A stretch of 64,000 bases of DNA, taken from contig MEHQ01002384.1 in assembly GCA_008828725.1 (NCBI GenBank), positions 107,585-171,584 on the forward strand. The letters run 5' to 3'. The notes under the pieces are model-generated. The model did no database searches and was not told the origin of the DNA. It saw nothing but the letters and a program-made list of their open reading frames with translations. Shown piece by piece: positions 10,201-19,784 of the stretch (position 1 is the stretch's first letter; each line of letters begins with the position of its first letter). The DNA comes from Saccharina japonica. Taxonomy: Eukaryota; Sar; Phaeophyceae; Laminariales; Laminariaceae. A program made the translations under genes and the position numbers.

Positions 10201-12220
10201 CATGATACCGCACTGTAGAAGCATGCTATCGCACTATAGAGGGCATGATACCGCACTGGAGATACTTTCTACCGCACTATAGAGGCAGGATACCTCACTG
10301 TCGAGACTTTCTACCGCACTGTATGGGCATGCTACCGCACTGTAGAGGCATGGCTCCCGTACTTAATAAGGCATGATACCGCACTGTAGAGACATTATAC
10401 TGCACTGTATGGGGCATGCTACCGCACTGTAGGGGCATGGCTCCCGCAATAGGTATCATCTTTCAGGGGGTATATCGTGACTGCAGCCATTGCTTGGCAC
10501 CTGGTTTTGACACATTCACAGGTACCCGAGTTCGTTGCGTACTTAAAAAGTGCCAGATTTTGGAGACCACTATAAAGCTACACACCCCGCAGCACTCGCG
10601 ATCGGAGTGGAGTATCAGACACGCAGCTTGCAAAGATGGGTTTCAATGTAATCCTCAATCTCATCTTAGTTTCACACACGAAAAAAAAAATCCGTCGCGC
10701 TCTCTTTACTATTTTTTACGTAGATCACATGCGCCCCGTTTTCTGTTATTTCTTTGTTTCTTATGTATGCATATATATATACTTCAGTCTGTTTTTAACG
10801 TTGTCTGGTCCGTTTGTCTGTTGTTTTGTTTGGCGCGCACTGTGTCTGCAGCTTTGCCGGAAGCAAGTACTACATCGCCGACTTCCAGTACGAGCTGCTG
10901 ACCGGAGCGGGTTTCACTGTGGAGAGGAAGGGGATGGCATCTGTCGCACAGGTACGTTGGCTCAACGGCTGTCATACCGCTTACCATTCCTGGTACATAC
11001 ATAAATAATACAAATCACACGCGCCATATACTGAAAAGCGCACCACCTACGTATGTACGTACGAGTGTAACGCTCAACCTTTTCAGAACTGCACTGCACA
11101 GAAAAAAAAATGTATCGGTCCAGTTTCAAGTCAAATTGTCCCAGTCCCAAAGGGGTTAAGAAACCTATATATATATTCCCTATTTTTGCTAACAATATTT
11201 GGGCCTCTTCACGATAGGTATATTGATAGCTGATGTCTTGAACTACTGCTGTATTTCGGGGTGGGCTATTGTAGTAATCATAACCTGATGTGGTGTGTAT
11301 CCATTAGGGGGGATGTGTGATTTTTGCGTCCATCTTGGGTTTTGACTATTATAAAGCCCTTCGTAACCAGTACTCGGTGCCAACAATGAACGAATAATTA
11401 ATTATTTTTTCCAGACGAAACGGTATAGTTGTCAACGCGTTCACATATAGATATGTATATCCAACAAGTAGTATGATTAGAGCCCGTTCTGCTTCTTCAG
11501 TAGTTCGAGATAAATCGAGTAGACTCATTGCGGGAAAATGACTCTTTGTAATCGCTGGCAGCGACCGTAAAAAACTCAGCCCCGACTTGTGCGTTCACGA
11601 TTATAATAGCCCTCCGTCCCGGCATTGTAGGGATGCGAGAGTTCATACAACTACGGCCATGCACGGTATGAGTACCCCCCCCCCCCCCCTACTTCCCCCT
11701 CCCTCGGGTTTCCGCGACGGATCGGGGACAGCTTTTACCGCGTTGTTTCCGTTATCCGTTTTGATGACCCCGCCATGAGTACACACCTGAAAACAAAAAA
11801 TATATTAATTGGAGGCTGACGTCCATATATGCAAGCCCGCCTCACAAGCGGTTCTTAGCATTTGATAGTATGTAGCTCACCCTTCATGCGACTCGCCCAG
11901 CACCTCACGTTTCGCTTCGTGCTTGGTACAAGCATTTCAATGTTCTGTCTGGTTGGTAAAACACCCAACGTGCTCCGTCCCGGCATTGTATGCAGAGATT
12001 CGAGGGTCTATGGTCGTACGACTACGGCCATGCATGAAAATGAAGTACACCCCCCGTCCCCGTCCCCGTCCCACTCCCCTCCTTCGGGTTTCCGCAACAG
12101 ATCGGGAACACGGTTAACGCGGTAGTGGGGGCAACAACGGCCAACCGCGCTAAAACGGTCAAGCCGCAGCTGGTGGAGATTGCCAACAGTTTCCGCGTTT
12201 ACGCTGGAAAATTCGAATAG
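4275..12220 (+). CDS. PsbP-domain thylakoid lumen protein (six visible exons)
   Basis: Exons: 4275-4430, 6442-6567, 7261-7456, 9485-9540, 10852-10951 and 12101-12220 (TAG). All junctions are GT-AG and phases chain without a break, giving 248 codons from the ATG at 4282. The first visible exon has a lumen-targeting segment: a Ser-Arg-Ser-Glu-Ala-Leu start, a hydrophobic stretch of about 20 residues, then Ala-Leu-Ala as probable cleavage site. There is no twin-arginine pair. The mature part has PsbP-family features: a W-N-Y-P-K-G-W strand near residue 92, the Y-Y-I-A-D-F-Q-Y-E strand in exon 5, and a C-terminal helix ending I-A-N-S-F-R-V-Y. PsbP proteins bind or help assemble photosystem II on the lumenal side; which paralogue this is cannot be decided. 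The acceptor at 4274 and valines before the ATG imply an upstream presequence exon that I did not find. Introns hold MITEs and R1-R3 repeats. Confidence 0.82.
4467..4648. mobile_element. R6 MITE with TA target duplication
   Basis: Ends are CAGTAGTACAGG and its inverse CCTGTACTG, followed inward by ACACCTAATAAGAAACAGG and its inverse. TA flanks both sides (4465-4466 and 4649-4650), as for Tc1/mariner-like elements. It lies in the first visible intron of the PsbP-domain gene. Confidence 0.75.
4675..4760. mobile_element. R5 MITE
   Basis: Reverse-orientation copy: CTTAAGAACTGGTCCCACG at one end, TCAGTCCTGAACGGGTTAA at the other, with the conserved CTACTTGGAATTAGTGTGG centre. Confidence 0.7.
5345..5770 (+). 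repeat. Tandem satellite, unit about 60-85 bp
   Basis: Six or so imperfect units contain GTGAGGTGGGGACCGCG, a CACACCAAAATTATG-type block and GTAACCGTTGGATAGCAGAG. Unit length varies through small deletions. It lies in the first visible intron of the PsbP-domain gene. Confidence 0.8.
5868..6075 (+). repeat. R3 dispersed repeat with internal poly-G runs
   Basis: Starts near CCCTTCTCGCGATAAAA, has GGCACGTACCGTAGTGGGAGG, then two long G-runs (about 5918-5937 and 5960-5980), then GACCCCACATCTGAGTTACG and a degenerate end with an A-run. Other R3 copies have a short GGGGAGGAGGGAGA in place of the G-runs. Confidence 0.7.
6675..6850 (-). repeat. R3 dispersed repeat
   Basis: Reverse orientation: CCATCCCATTTATTGTCTTCG, then CTCAGATCCGGGGTCACAAA and CCCCACTACGGG. 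It lies in an intron of the PsbP-domain gene. Confidence 0.7.
7000..7171. mobile_element. R6 MITE, opposite orientation to 4467-4648
   Basis: Ends CAGTACAGGACACC and GGTGGCCCGTTCTG, TA on both sides (6998-6999, 7172-7173). The interior is the reverse complement of the 4467 copy with about 15 percent differences. Confidence 0.75.
7510..7825 (+). repeat. Cluster of R1 3' ends and one R2, all C-tailed
   Basis: Two successive R1 3' ends (CTCCGTCCCGGCATTG-type core, each followed by AGTA and a C-run), then an R2 copy ending GGGTACGCGCGC plus C-run. It starts about 50 bp after the exon 3 donor at 7456. Confidence 0.7.
8025..8443 (-). repeat. R1 long C-tailed repeat with internal deletion
   Basis: On the minus strand it begins at the CGTCGGGTTGGCGTCGGTTG head and ends GAGTACACC plus C-run (a G-run on the + strand at 8025-8042). 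Compared with 29455-29960 it lacks an internal block of roughly 100 bp. Confidence 0.75.
9144..9295 (+). repeat. R1 repeat, 3' part
   Basis: Contains AACACCTCACGGCGTTTCGC, CTCCGTCCCGGCATTGTAGG and ends GAAGTACACCCCACC. The upstream half is missing. It sits 190 bp before exon 4 of the PsbP-domain gene. Confidence 0.7.
10020..10445 (+). repeat. Minisatellite, unit about 21-26 bp
   Basis: Roughly 17 units of ACCGCACTGTAGAGGCATG with variants (GAGACTTTCT, GGGGCATGCT). Units abut without unique spacers. It is intronic in the PsbP-domain gene. Confidence 0.85.
10590..10690 (+). repeat. Degenerate R4 3' part
   Basis: A CGCGATCGGAGTGGAGTATC-like stretch, then AGCTTGCAAAGATGGGTTTC. The ATG at 10636 reads M-G-F-N-V-I-L-N-L-I, a substituted version of the R4 micro-ORF, followed by an A-run. 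Confidence 0.6.
11073..11160. mobile_element. R5 MITE
   Basis: CTCAACCTTTTCAGAACTG to CCCAAAGGGGTTAA, with a reduced centre. It lies in the last intron of the PsbP-domain gene. Confidence 0.6.
11608..11745 (+). pseudogene. R1 3' end plus decayed copy of the exon 6 start
   Basis: A C-tailed R1 fragment is followed at about 11697-11745 by sequence aligning with the acceptor and first bases of the real exon 6 (TCGGGTTTCCGC, then GATCGGG). In this copy the splice AG is lost (CGACGG instead of CAACAG) and the coding part decays quickly. It looks like a duplicated repeat-plus-exon-start. Confidence 0.6.
11865..12085 (+). repeat. R1 repeat immediately upstream of exon 6 acceptor
   Basis: R1 3' half ending GAAGTACACCCCCC and continuing as a C-rich tract to about 12085. 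The acceptor AG is at 12099-12100, so the C-tail supplies most of the pyrimidine tract of that splice site. Confidence 0.7.
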
Positions 12221-13604
12221 ATCTACTGTTAACTGTCAACGCTACTATTATACTATTGGTACTCATAGTATTGTAGTGTAGTCTTGATTTTCGCTTTTTT
12301 TAGGGGGCGGGTTAGCCGAAGCCTTACGGTTATATGGAGGCGTAGGGTGAGGGCGGGGGGAAGATTTTTTTTTCGCCGGGTTTTAACGGTTTGGAGGCGT
12401 AGGAGGGAGGGGGTGGGGGAGAGGGACAGGAATTTTCTGTTTTTCGGTAGACAAGTCACGGAGAAAGGTGTTGTTAGAGACCTTTTTTTTATTGCGTAGT
12501 TCATTCTTCTTTTCGGAGTTTGATAGTGCATCGTTACCGGATATAGAGTGTGGGCCATGGCGTCGGTGCGGCAGCGGCCGGTCCGGTTTCGGTTCGGTTT
12601 GATCTGATCCGTGTCCTTGAAACGATGATAATACAAACCTCTCTCTCTCACCATCTACCAGATGCTCACTCGACCCCCTTGACTTGTTTTCATTTTTTTA
12701 TTTTCACACCGGTATGTTTCTGGTCAGGCTCTCGCTCTCGCTCTCTTTCTCTCGCTCCTATTGCTTGCCCAAGTCCCTTGTTTAGTTGTTCCCGTGTTTT
12801 TATACGTTTCATCTTGTCAACGTCCTTGCTCTTTTGCTATAAATGTTCACTCGACCCCCCCTTGATGTTTTCATCTTTGTTGATGTGTTCCTTTACCAAA
12901 GTGAATCTCTCAAAACTCGCTCTGTAATTTCTAGTCGACCCCCTTGTTTTTGTTTTCATGTTTTTTGTTCATACCGGTATCGTACCTTTATTTGGAATAC
13001 TACGGTCCGTGCCTTGATTTTTTTCATCGTTACGTGTACGCGTGCGTACCCCTTTTTGACTGTCATGACTAGCGCTGCTGTGCATGAGGTCTGTTCAGAA
13101 AAGATTCACCGCGCGGAAGATCGAAGCTATACACTCGTACGAATACGAATCACCCAAAAGTGGCCAGTATGGAGCAATTTTAAGTCAAAGCGATCAAAGG
13201 GGGGCGGATAGCAGACAGAATGGGGTACACGGCATCATGTTAGTGGAATTGTGGAGGCCTACCCCCCTCCCCCCCCCCCCCTCCCGGTCAAACTGTGTAC
13301 TTATGATAAAAACCGGGGATCACCCTCCAGCGACAACAGGCGCTGTCAGTCAGCCCCCAAAAACAACGTGCCCGTAAAACATACACGTGGAAGTGTGGAG
13401 GGCGTAAGCTTTATTTTGACCCATCCGCCGGAGGATAAAAATATATATATATATATATATATATAGAAAAACGGCGTGCGTGCTGCTCTGCGTGGGCTGT
13501 GGGCGTCTTGCCACAATGCGTCGTAATCGAGTTTGAGGCTGGTTGGGGCACGCGCTGATGGCACCTCCGGTGGGCGTGTCCTCCCCCACCGCCCCGACCG
13601 CGTC

Positions 13605-13900
13605 TCTAAAGGGGTGCGTGATCAATGGTCACATGACTACAGTAAGGCAAGCAAAAAAATGAATACCCCCTCCCCTCCCCCTTTCTTATGAGATAGATGG
13701 TGGCCACAGGCGGCGAAGCAGGAAGGGGGAGGGACTAAATGGCAAAACGTTTCTTTGCAATTTTTGGAAACAACGTAATGAGCGCCCAAATGTTGGTGGT
13801 GTCTCTATTAGGAGGAGGATCGGTGCTCCGACTCGAAAGGGATGCGTGGTCAATGGTCAAATGACTAAGGCAAGAAACAAATGAGTACCCCTCACCCCCA
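13605..13900 (+). repeat. Two R2 short C-tailed repeats
   Basis: A short copy (GGGGTGCGTGATCAATGGTC to GAATACCCCCTCCCC) is followed by a long copy that starts at GATAGATGGTGGCCACAGG and ends GAGTACCCCTCACCCCC. Long copies also occur at 19480-19690 and 29265-29449. Confidence 0.75.
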
Positions 13901-14473
13901 CCGTGTCGAGCTGAAAAAGGCAGGGGGCCCCTGGACATACCAGGTATTTGGGAGCGTGTACTCTGTGTCAGGTTTCATATCCCGTCTATGTACCACAAAA
14001 CACATCCACGACCGTGTCTAACCATGAACACAGGTGATAAAAACAGGCGTCAACAACCCGCCTGCCCTCCTACAATCAGCGGTGCTTTTGAGCCTAGGTT
14101 TTGCATTGAGCGCAGGATTCTGAGTAAACAGGACCTTCGGTACAAACAAAAATCTACTATGCTTTTCCCCTATTTTTACTGTATGATATAACAATATTTG
14201 GTTCTTGGGGCAAGGACAACACATAGAGTTTGTGGATAAAGTTTAGCGGGAAGTAGACATAGAAGGAAGTTAGACTTTGCGCATATAGGTTTTCCTTGTT
14301 TCCGTGGTTTTCTGGTTTCGGGAATGTTATGAGTGATCAACGTTGAAGGTTATGCTGCACATTGTCGGATGGCAAAGATGATGAAAAAATAAATAAATAA
14401 ATAATACCAATATTTGGTCCTATGTACGACTGCTTGTGGTCCCCCGTAAATAGGTCATGAAGATTATACGGGT

Positions 14474-14941
14474 TGTTAAAAAGATTTTGCCCTGGGCTGG
14501 GTTCGTAATCGATCGATATTTTACGCCTACGTATAGCTCAGTAGGTACGGTAAAACCCTCACACTTGGCGTCGTCGGCAGGACACGGGTGAGTTCGAATT
14601 TCAATTCGAACGTTTTATTTTATTTTATAGAAACGCTTGCTGCGCGTGCGTCCCTAAAAACACGCCTCCCTGGGCCCCCAGGCATTGAAACGAAGCGGGT
14701 ATACTACTATGGGCGTAAATATAAGGGCCGCTTGGTATTCATATTATTGTACAAACGGTCCTTATATTCCCGCCCAGATTGGTATAGGTCAACGTACGGG
14801 CGAGGGCCGTATACGGTATCATGTCGACGTCCCGAAGATCCCGCCGTTCAAAGGGGGGGGGCATGTTACAAGGATTACCCTGGGCTGGGTAATCGATCGG
14901 TATTTTACGCCTATAACTCAGGCGTAGGCGACCCCCTCACA
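14474..14941 (+). mobile_element. LTR mini-retrotransposon (TRIM/SMART-like), second copy
   Basis: Terminal direct repeats of about 75 bp start TGTTA and end CA, with 4-bp target duplication GGGT at 14470-14473 and 14942-14945. Just inside the left repeat is TTGGCGTCGTCGGCAGGACA, a primer-binding-site-like sequence, and just before the right repeat is an AAAGGGGGGGG polypurine run. Same family as 62338-62679, but with a nested MITE at 14702-14784. No protein is encoded, so it needs enzymes from elsewhere. Confidence 0.75.
14702..14784. mobile_element. Nested 83-bp TA MITE with known empty site
   Basis: Inverted ends (TACTACTATGGGCG against TACCAATCTGGGCG) continue into a shared AATATAAGG. 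TA is duplicated at 14700-14701 and 14785-14786. The uninterrupted site, GGGTAGGTCAACG, is present in the sister LTR element near 62536-62548, which defines the insertion exactly. Confidence 0.8.
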
Positions 14942-15989
14942 GGGTCCCACCCAGCAACGTACGTAGATCCCCCAAAATCGGGAAGAATACGCGTATTACT
15001 GTAGATATATCCTGCCCTGAAATATCTAAATCAGCCATCAATTGGAAATCGAGTCGGTCATCTGTGCGAGGTGGGAAATAGTAATTGTTGACCGACGAGC
15101 TGTCTTTATATCGTTCACGGGGAAACGTGCTGCTGGCTGGCTGTGCGGCTGTAGGAAACACGGGAGGGCCGATAAGGTAACATGTATCACGCACCTCGCA
15201 AAGTTGACTATGTATCGATCAAACGGGAGAACTCACAGCGGACACAAAGAAAGGTCGTCGTGTTTTCTACAGAGAGAGCTGTCTCGTGTAATTTTAATGT
15301 TTTACACGTACGTAGTAAGTAGTGCGTGCGTAGCGCGGGCGACCGTCTGGATTTTTTTCTGTCAGTTCACTTTATTGTGTCGACGGCTGCCGGTTTGCTT
15401 TGTTTTGCTTCCCACATTATAAGACGTGTTTGGGCGAGTCTTTCGTAAGTAAGTGATGATTCACGAAGCCTTGCATAATGGCTGATCGTTGGGTCGGGCC
15501 GGCGGGATTGACGAACAGGAACAAAAACGCGGAGTAACTGTCAAAACGACAAAAAAAAGGAGTGGAAAAAAAAAATAGCGTCCGGCTTCGTACTCGACGA
15601 ATGAGTGTATGACTGCGAGTACGTACGATGTGAGTACGGTTACCACGAGGGCATTCCGCAGGAGCACGCACGAACTACTCGTCGTACGAATTGCGAATAG
15701 GAGCGTTCGTACTGGTACGACCACCAAGAAGTACGAGTACACCAGTACACCACACAACAACATCAGCAGCAGCAAGCAGTGGTTCGTACTGCGAGGAGTA
15801 TGATACAGCAGCCACAGAACTAAAAGTACTCAGCGCTGTTGTATGTGCCGCCGCGCATTTTCTAGGATCTTCACCAACATGTAGCGCATACAACTCCTGG
15901 TGTGCAAATCGACAGACACCCGGTACTATACACGACACGCCATCAGCACCCCTCTTACGTCGTGGGGGATACGTGTTTTCCCCTACTGC

Positions 15990-16021
<32 letters not shown>

Positions 16022-16059
16022 TAGCACACGCCCCGGCGGCGACAGGATACAACAACAGC

Positions 16060-16416
16060 ATGGTGCGTGTTGTCGAGTCGCCGCTGCCGGTACCCCCGGG
16101 ACACCAAGAATACTTCGAGCCTTCCAGGCGACGCCGGCGGCTAGGGGAAGTAATCATCGGCGGGTTTGACACCCTGCTACGACGCAGTAACAGTAGTAGT
16201 ATTAATAGTAGCGGGGCATCGCAAGGCCGAGCAGCCATCGACAGGCGAGGGGCAGGATACGTTGTGTGGGTCCCACGGCGAGAGCAGCTGCAGCAGCAGG
16301 AGGAGAGCGTGTGGGGCGAGGGAGTCGAGGGAGAGGAGGAGGAGGAGGAGGGGGAGGGGGGGGGAGGGTGTACGCCGGTTGTGCTGTACGGAGGTGGACA
16401 CGGTGGTCTTTTCACG
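16060..16416 (+). CDS. Candidate exon, unrecognised acidic low-complexity protein
   Basis: An open frame runs from before the ATG at 16060 to a consensus GTGAGT donor after 16416, phase 0. The translation has a basic R-R-R-R-R-L patch, a G-Y-V-V-W-V-P-R segment, a Glu-rich run and a Gly-rich end G-G-G-H-G-G-L-F-T. The frame is open further upstream through a GCT repeat, so the true 5' boundary may be an acceptor near 16023 instead of the ATG. The reverse strand is also open, which lowers confidence. Function unknown. The next exon may lie beyond the sequence gap. Confidence 0.42.
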
Positions 16417-16925
16417 GTGAGTACAAAAAGGCAAAAAACATGTATAGGAGTATACGTACCGTACTTTGGTTCAGACACCCGCAGTGTGGGTTCGTTTGTG
16501 CTCATGCGATGTGTGTACGTACTCTTACTCGTATGGTAAGAGCAGTATCGTCGCGTGTCGTACAATCCATTGCCAACTACGAGTACACACCTCGTACCAG
16601 GTGTGATGTATATACTCGTGGGCCGTCTGCGAAGAAGCTTGGTTCGGGCATACCATACGCTGATGGTATACTTCGTACATCGTGTACGGCAGTGGTATGA
16701 CGGTACATTCAAGTCGGGGGACATACCTACGAGACGGATCGAGTTGCTGCATACGTTGAATGTACGTACAACAAGTACGCACATACGACCACTACGTGAT
16801 AGACCGTGCTGATCTTTTATTGTGCCTCACGCTCTACGCTTTCAGTCCGTACTGACACGGCCGGGTGTATTTTGTTATGTATGTCGTATTGATCACATTT
16901 CTGTGCTCTCCCGCCAAAGCTGGAT

Positions 16926-17010
16926 GGTACCACTCTCGGCATGAATGTAAGCACCGTTTAGTATTCATATCAAGGATTAAACGCTCACTATATTTCCGTC
17001 CACAATGGTG
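16926..17010. mobile_element. Diverged TA-type MITE
   Basis: GGCATGAATGTAAGCACCG, a TAGTATTCATAT centre and CACTATATTTCCGTCC match the 14702-14784 element in layout. Confidence 0.45.
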
Positions 17011-17827
17011 TACATATATCCCTGGGAGATGATTGTATGCAACGATATACTCGTACGTACGAGTACAAATATAGTATATGCGTACGTTCGTGTGTTGGCG
17101 TCTATCTGGTGATATATACCACCATGTCCGTCCCGAAATATAGTCATCGTTTGAGTGAAATTTCAATTTACTAACGTTTCTTATATTTAGGGACATAGTG
17201 GTGCCGCACTCTTTTGCGCGGGGGAGAGGCGGAAGCCCCCTCCATTTACTGTACAGTAGTAGTGTTACGTTATAAGACTGGGATTCGGAATCCCGATCCG
17301 TCCTGGGAGCGGGAAATGGATCTCCAACTACCCGAAAACGGGCCAATTACCTATAAATGAGGTAATTACCGGCAATCCAAGCCTATACCATTACAGTTAC
17401 TTGAAAAAGTAAAATACTAAAATGAAACATCTTTCGTGTATATATAGCGACGAGAACTATGCCAGCTGTAGTACCATCAACCGTCTAGTGGAAGCGTGCA
17501 AGAGGCCGGCTCGTACAGCAGTATCGTGATGCTTGCGCGTTGTAGACCTCCTTTTATTGTAGCCCCGACCCCCCCCCCCCCCTATCTTACCTCGGCAAGA
17601 CGTTACGTGGACCCTGCATCAGCACTAAACCTACCGCTATCCTGAAATATTGCGTTCGCGAAAGCTTACGGATATGGAACCTCACACTAGTATTTGCGTT
17701 CCTACCGTCGCCTTGTTGTCGTTAAGCTTTATCCGTTTCCCGATACCCTGCTTTTGCCCTGTCTTTCATTTCTGCCGACTCCCGTTTCTACCCCTCCCTC
17801 CCTCCCTCCTTCCCTCCCTCCCTCCCT

Positions 17828-18349
17828 NNNNNNNNNNNNNNNNNNNNNNNNNNNNNNNNNNNNNNNNNNNNNNNNNNNNNNNNNNNNNNNNNNNNNNNNN
17901 NNNNNNNNNNNNNNNNNNNNNNNNNNNNNNNNNNNNNNNNNNNNNNNNNNNNNNNNNNNNNNNNNNNNNNNNNNNNNNNNNNNNNNNNNNNNNNNNNNNN
18001 NNNNNNNNNNNNNNNNNNNNNNNNNNNNNNNNNNNNNNNNNNNNNNNNNNNNNNNNNNNNNNNNNNNNNNNNNNNNNNNNNNNNNNNNNNNNNNNNNNNN
18101 NNNNNNNNNNNNNNNNNNNNNNNNNNNNNNNNNNNNNNNNNNNNNNNNNNNNNNNNNNNNNNNNNNNNNNNNNNNNNNNNNNNNNNNNNNNNNNNNNNNN
18201 NNNNNNNNNNNNNNNNNNNNNNNNNNNNNNNNNNNNNNNNNNNNNNNNNNNNNNNNNNNNNNNNNNNNNNNNNNNNNNNNNNNNNNNNNNNNNNNNNNNN
18301 NNNNNNNNNNNNNNNNNNNNNNNNNNNNNNNNNNNNNNNNNNNNNNNNN
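17828..18349. other. Assembly gap (522 N)
   Basis: A run of N preceded by CCTCCCTCC repeats and followed by a C-rich stretch. Reading frames printed across it have no meaning. Confidence 0.99.
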
Positions 18350-18365
18350 CTTTCTCCCCCCGCCC

Positions 18366-19169
18366 CTCCGATGGATCAGAGTCCCCCTCGAGCTGCTACC
18401 CCCCCCGGCGCCCGCCCCAATCCCTACCCGGCGCAGCGCCGCCCCCCCGCCCCTTGACACCCCTACAGCCGGCAGCGTTTATCAGCGCTCTCGCGGGTAT
18501 GGCAGCGGCAGCAGCAGCATCACCACTGACAGGTCCGGATCTCTCGAACAAGAGCGAACGGAAGCCGAAGGGCACAAGCAAACGTACCTGCGTGATTATT
18601 CGGTCCCGCGACCGAGAGGAGTTGCAACGACGGAGGCGGTACGGGCGGGGGTGGGAGTGGAGGTGGGAGCGAGGGCGGGGGCGGGAGTGTCAGCGGCAAC
18701 CCGGGAAAATTCGACGACAGGGCTATCAAGGAGGCCGTACGACGAAGGCCGTCCGAATGATGATAATTCGGCGTTGCCTGCGTCTTGTCCCTCCCCGCAA
18801 GGGCAACAACAACAGCAGCGGTGGAACTCTACTCGCGAATTCGCGGAAAATTCTGCGGCGGGACCGGGTACCTCCGGATACACAGGGCACAGGAACCATC
18901 CTCCTTACGACTTCAAAAGCACCCACTATGCGGCCAGTGAACTGGGGGCGAGAGGAGACCCAGCGGTGACCCACCCGGGAAAAGCTGCCCTCAGGGGCGG
19001 ACAAGGGGTTTCCATAGGTTCCATAGAGGGGGGCGGTTTTGTGGCGGGGGAGGAGAACGTCAGCGAGGGCAACGCGAGAACCCAGGAAGCGGGGGTGGGG
19101 CGGAATATGGGTGGACGGGTTCGACAGCGAGAGGTCGTCGATTTGTGGTGGCTGACAGGTGCGAGTTAA
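18366..19169 (+). CDS. Candidate exon(s), Gly/Ser/Arg-rich low-complexity protein
   Basis: One frame is open from the gap edge to TAA at 19167-19169. It reads as a Pro-rich start, a Gly-Ala-Val-rich part, a Q-Q-Q-Q-Q tract and a G-G-G-F-V-A-G-E-E-N segment with no recognised domain. A possible acceptor is at 18378, and others lie at about 18472 and 18489. A donor-like CAG/GTGCGA follows 19158 in phase 1, which fits the acceptor at 25993, so this exon could belong to the RGG-rich gene at 25.99 kb with a 6.8-kb intron. Alternatively the protein ends at 19169. Both are open. Function unknown. Confidence 0.4.
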   Translation, partial: LRWIRVPLELLPPPAPAPIPTRRSAAPPPLDTPTAGSVYQRSRGYGSGSSSITTDRSGSLEQERTEAEGHKQTYLRDYSVPRPRGVATTEAVRAGVGVEVGARAGAGVSAATRENSTTGLSRRPYDEGRPNDDNSALPASCPSPQGQQQQQRWNSTREFAENSAAGPGTSGYTGHRNHPPYDFKSTHYAASELGARGDPAVTHPGKAALRGGQGVSIGSIEGGGFVAGEENVSEGNARTQEAGVGRNMGGRVRQREVVDLWWLTGAS

Positions 19170-19184
19170 ATTGACGCATTGAAG

Positions 19185-19765
19185 CTGTCATCCATTTGCA
19201 AGTCCGCCTCACAAGCGGTTCTTGGTAGGATGCAGCCTACCCTTCATGCGACTCGCCAAACACCTCAAAGTGTTTCGCGCCTGGTGCTAGCAATGTCTGC
19301 CTGGTCGGTGATAACTCGACGTATTCCGTCCCGGCATTGTAGGGATACGAGGGTCTATGGTCATATGACTACGGCCATGCATGAATATCGAGTACACCCC
19401 CCCCCCCTCCTGTCGAAAGGGATGTGTGGTCAATATATAAATGACTAAGGCAAGCAACAACCGAGTACGATCGCTATCTTAGGAGATAGATGGTGGCCAC
19501 AGGTGGCGAAACAGGAAGGGGATAAGATGAGCAAAACGTTTCTTTATAATATATGGAAACAACGTAATGAGCGCTCAAGTGTTGGAGGTGTCTCTATTAG
19601 GAGTAGGAACGGTGCTCCGTCTCGAAAGGGATGCGTGGTCAATGGTCAAATGACTAAGGCAAGCAACAAATGAGTACGCCCCCCCGCCCCGTCTCGAAAG
19701 GGATGCGTGGTCAATGGTCAAATGACTAAGGCAAGCAACAAATATGTACGCCCCCCCCCTCTTGC
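19185..19765 (+). repeat. Tandem cluster of R1 and R2 C-tailed repeats
   Basis: R1 3' half (19185-19405, C-tail), an R2 short fragment (19408-19475), an R2 long copy (19480-19690, C-tail) and an R2 short copy (19692-19760, C-tail) in head-to-tail order. Each unit ends AGTAC or TGTAC followed by C-runs. Confidence 0.8.
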
Positions 19766-19784
19766 TTCGAAGAGAGCCCCTCAC

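Larger units (their letters stand above)
12221..16059. other. Intergenic region, repeats only
   Basis: Between the PsbP-domain stop and the next candidate exon I see R2 copies (13605-13900), R7-like fragments (about 14160-14200 and 14405-14460), an (AT)n tract at 13440-13465, the LTR mini-element at 14474-14941, and a GGTTTCGGTTCGG stretch near 12580 that resembles the palindrome at 63477. A frame starting at 13084 is open for 97 codons but has no family resemblance or usable junctions. Confidence 0.55.

Noticed and set aside
10020-10445. Regularly repeated units that might suggest a CRISPR array
   Set aside because: Units abut directly, vary in length and have no unique spacers; the context is a eukaryotic intron. 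The same holds for 61111-62770.
13084-13377. 97-codon + strand open frame
   Set aside because: It has no homology impression, no splice support and a C-rich end; probably chance.
15675-16784. 369-codon minus-strand open frame
   Set aside because: It overlaps the + exon candidate, which ends at a consensus donor. The minus reading is Ser/Thr-rich from the complement of GCT and GAG repeats and has no recognisable junctions.
17650-19169. Open frames spanning the N gap
   Set aside because: The N run cannot be translated. Only the part right of 18350 is considered.
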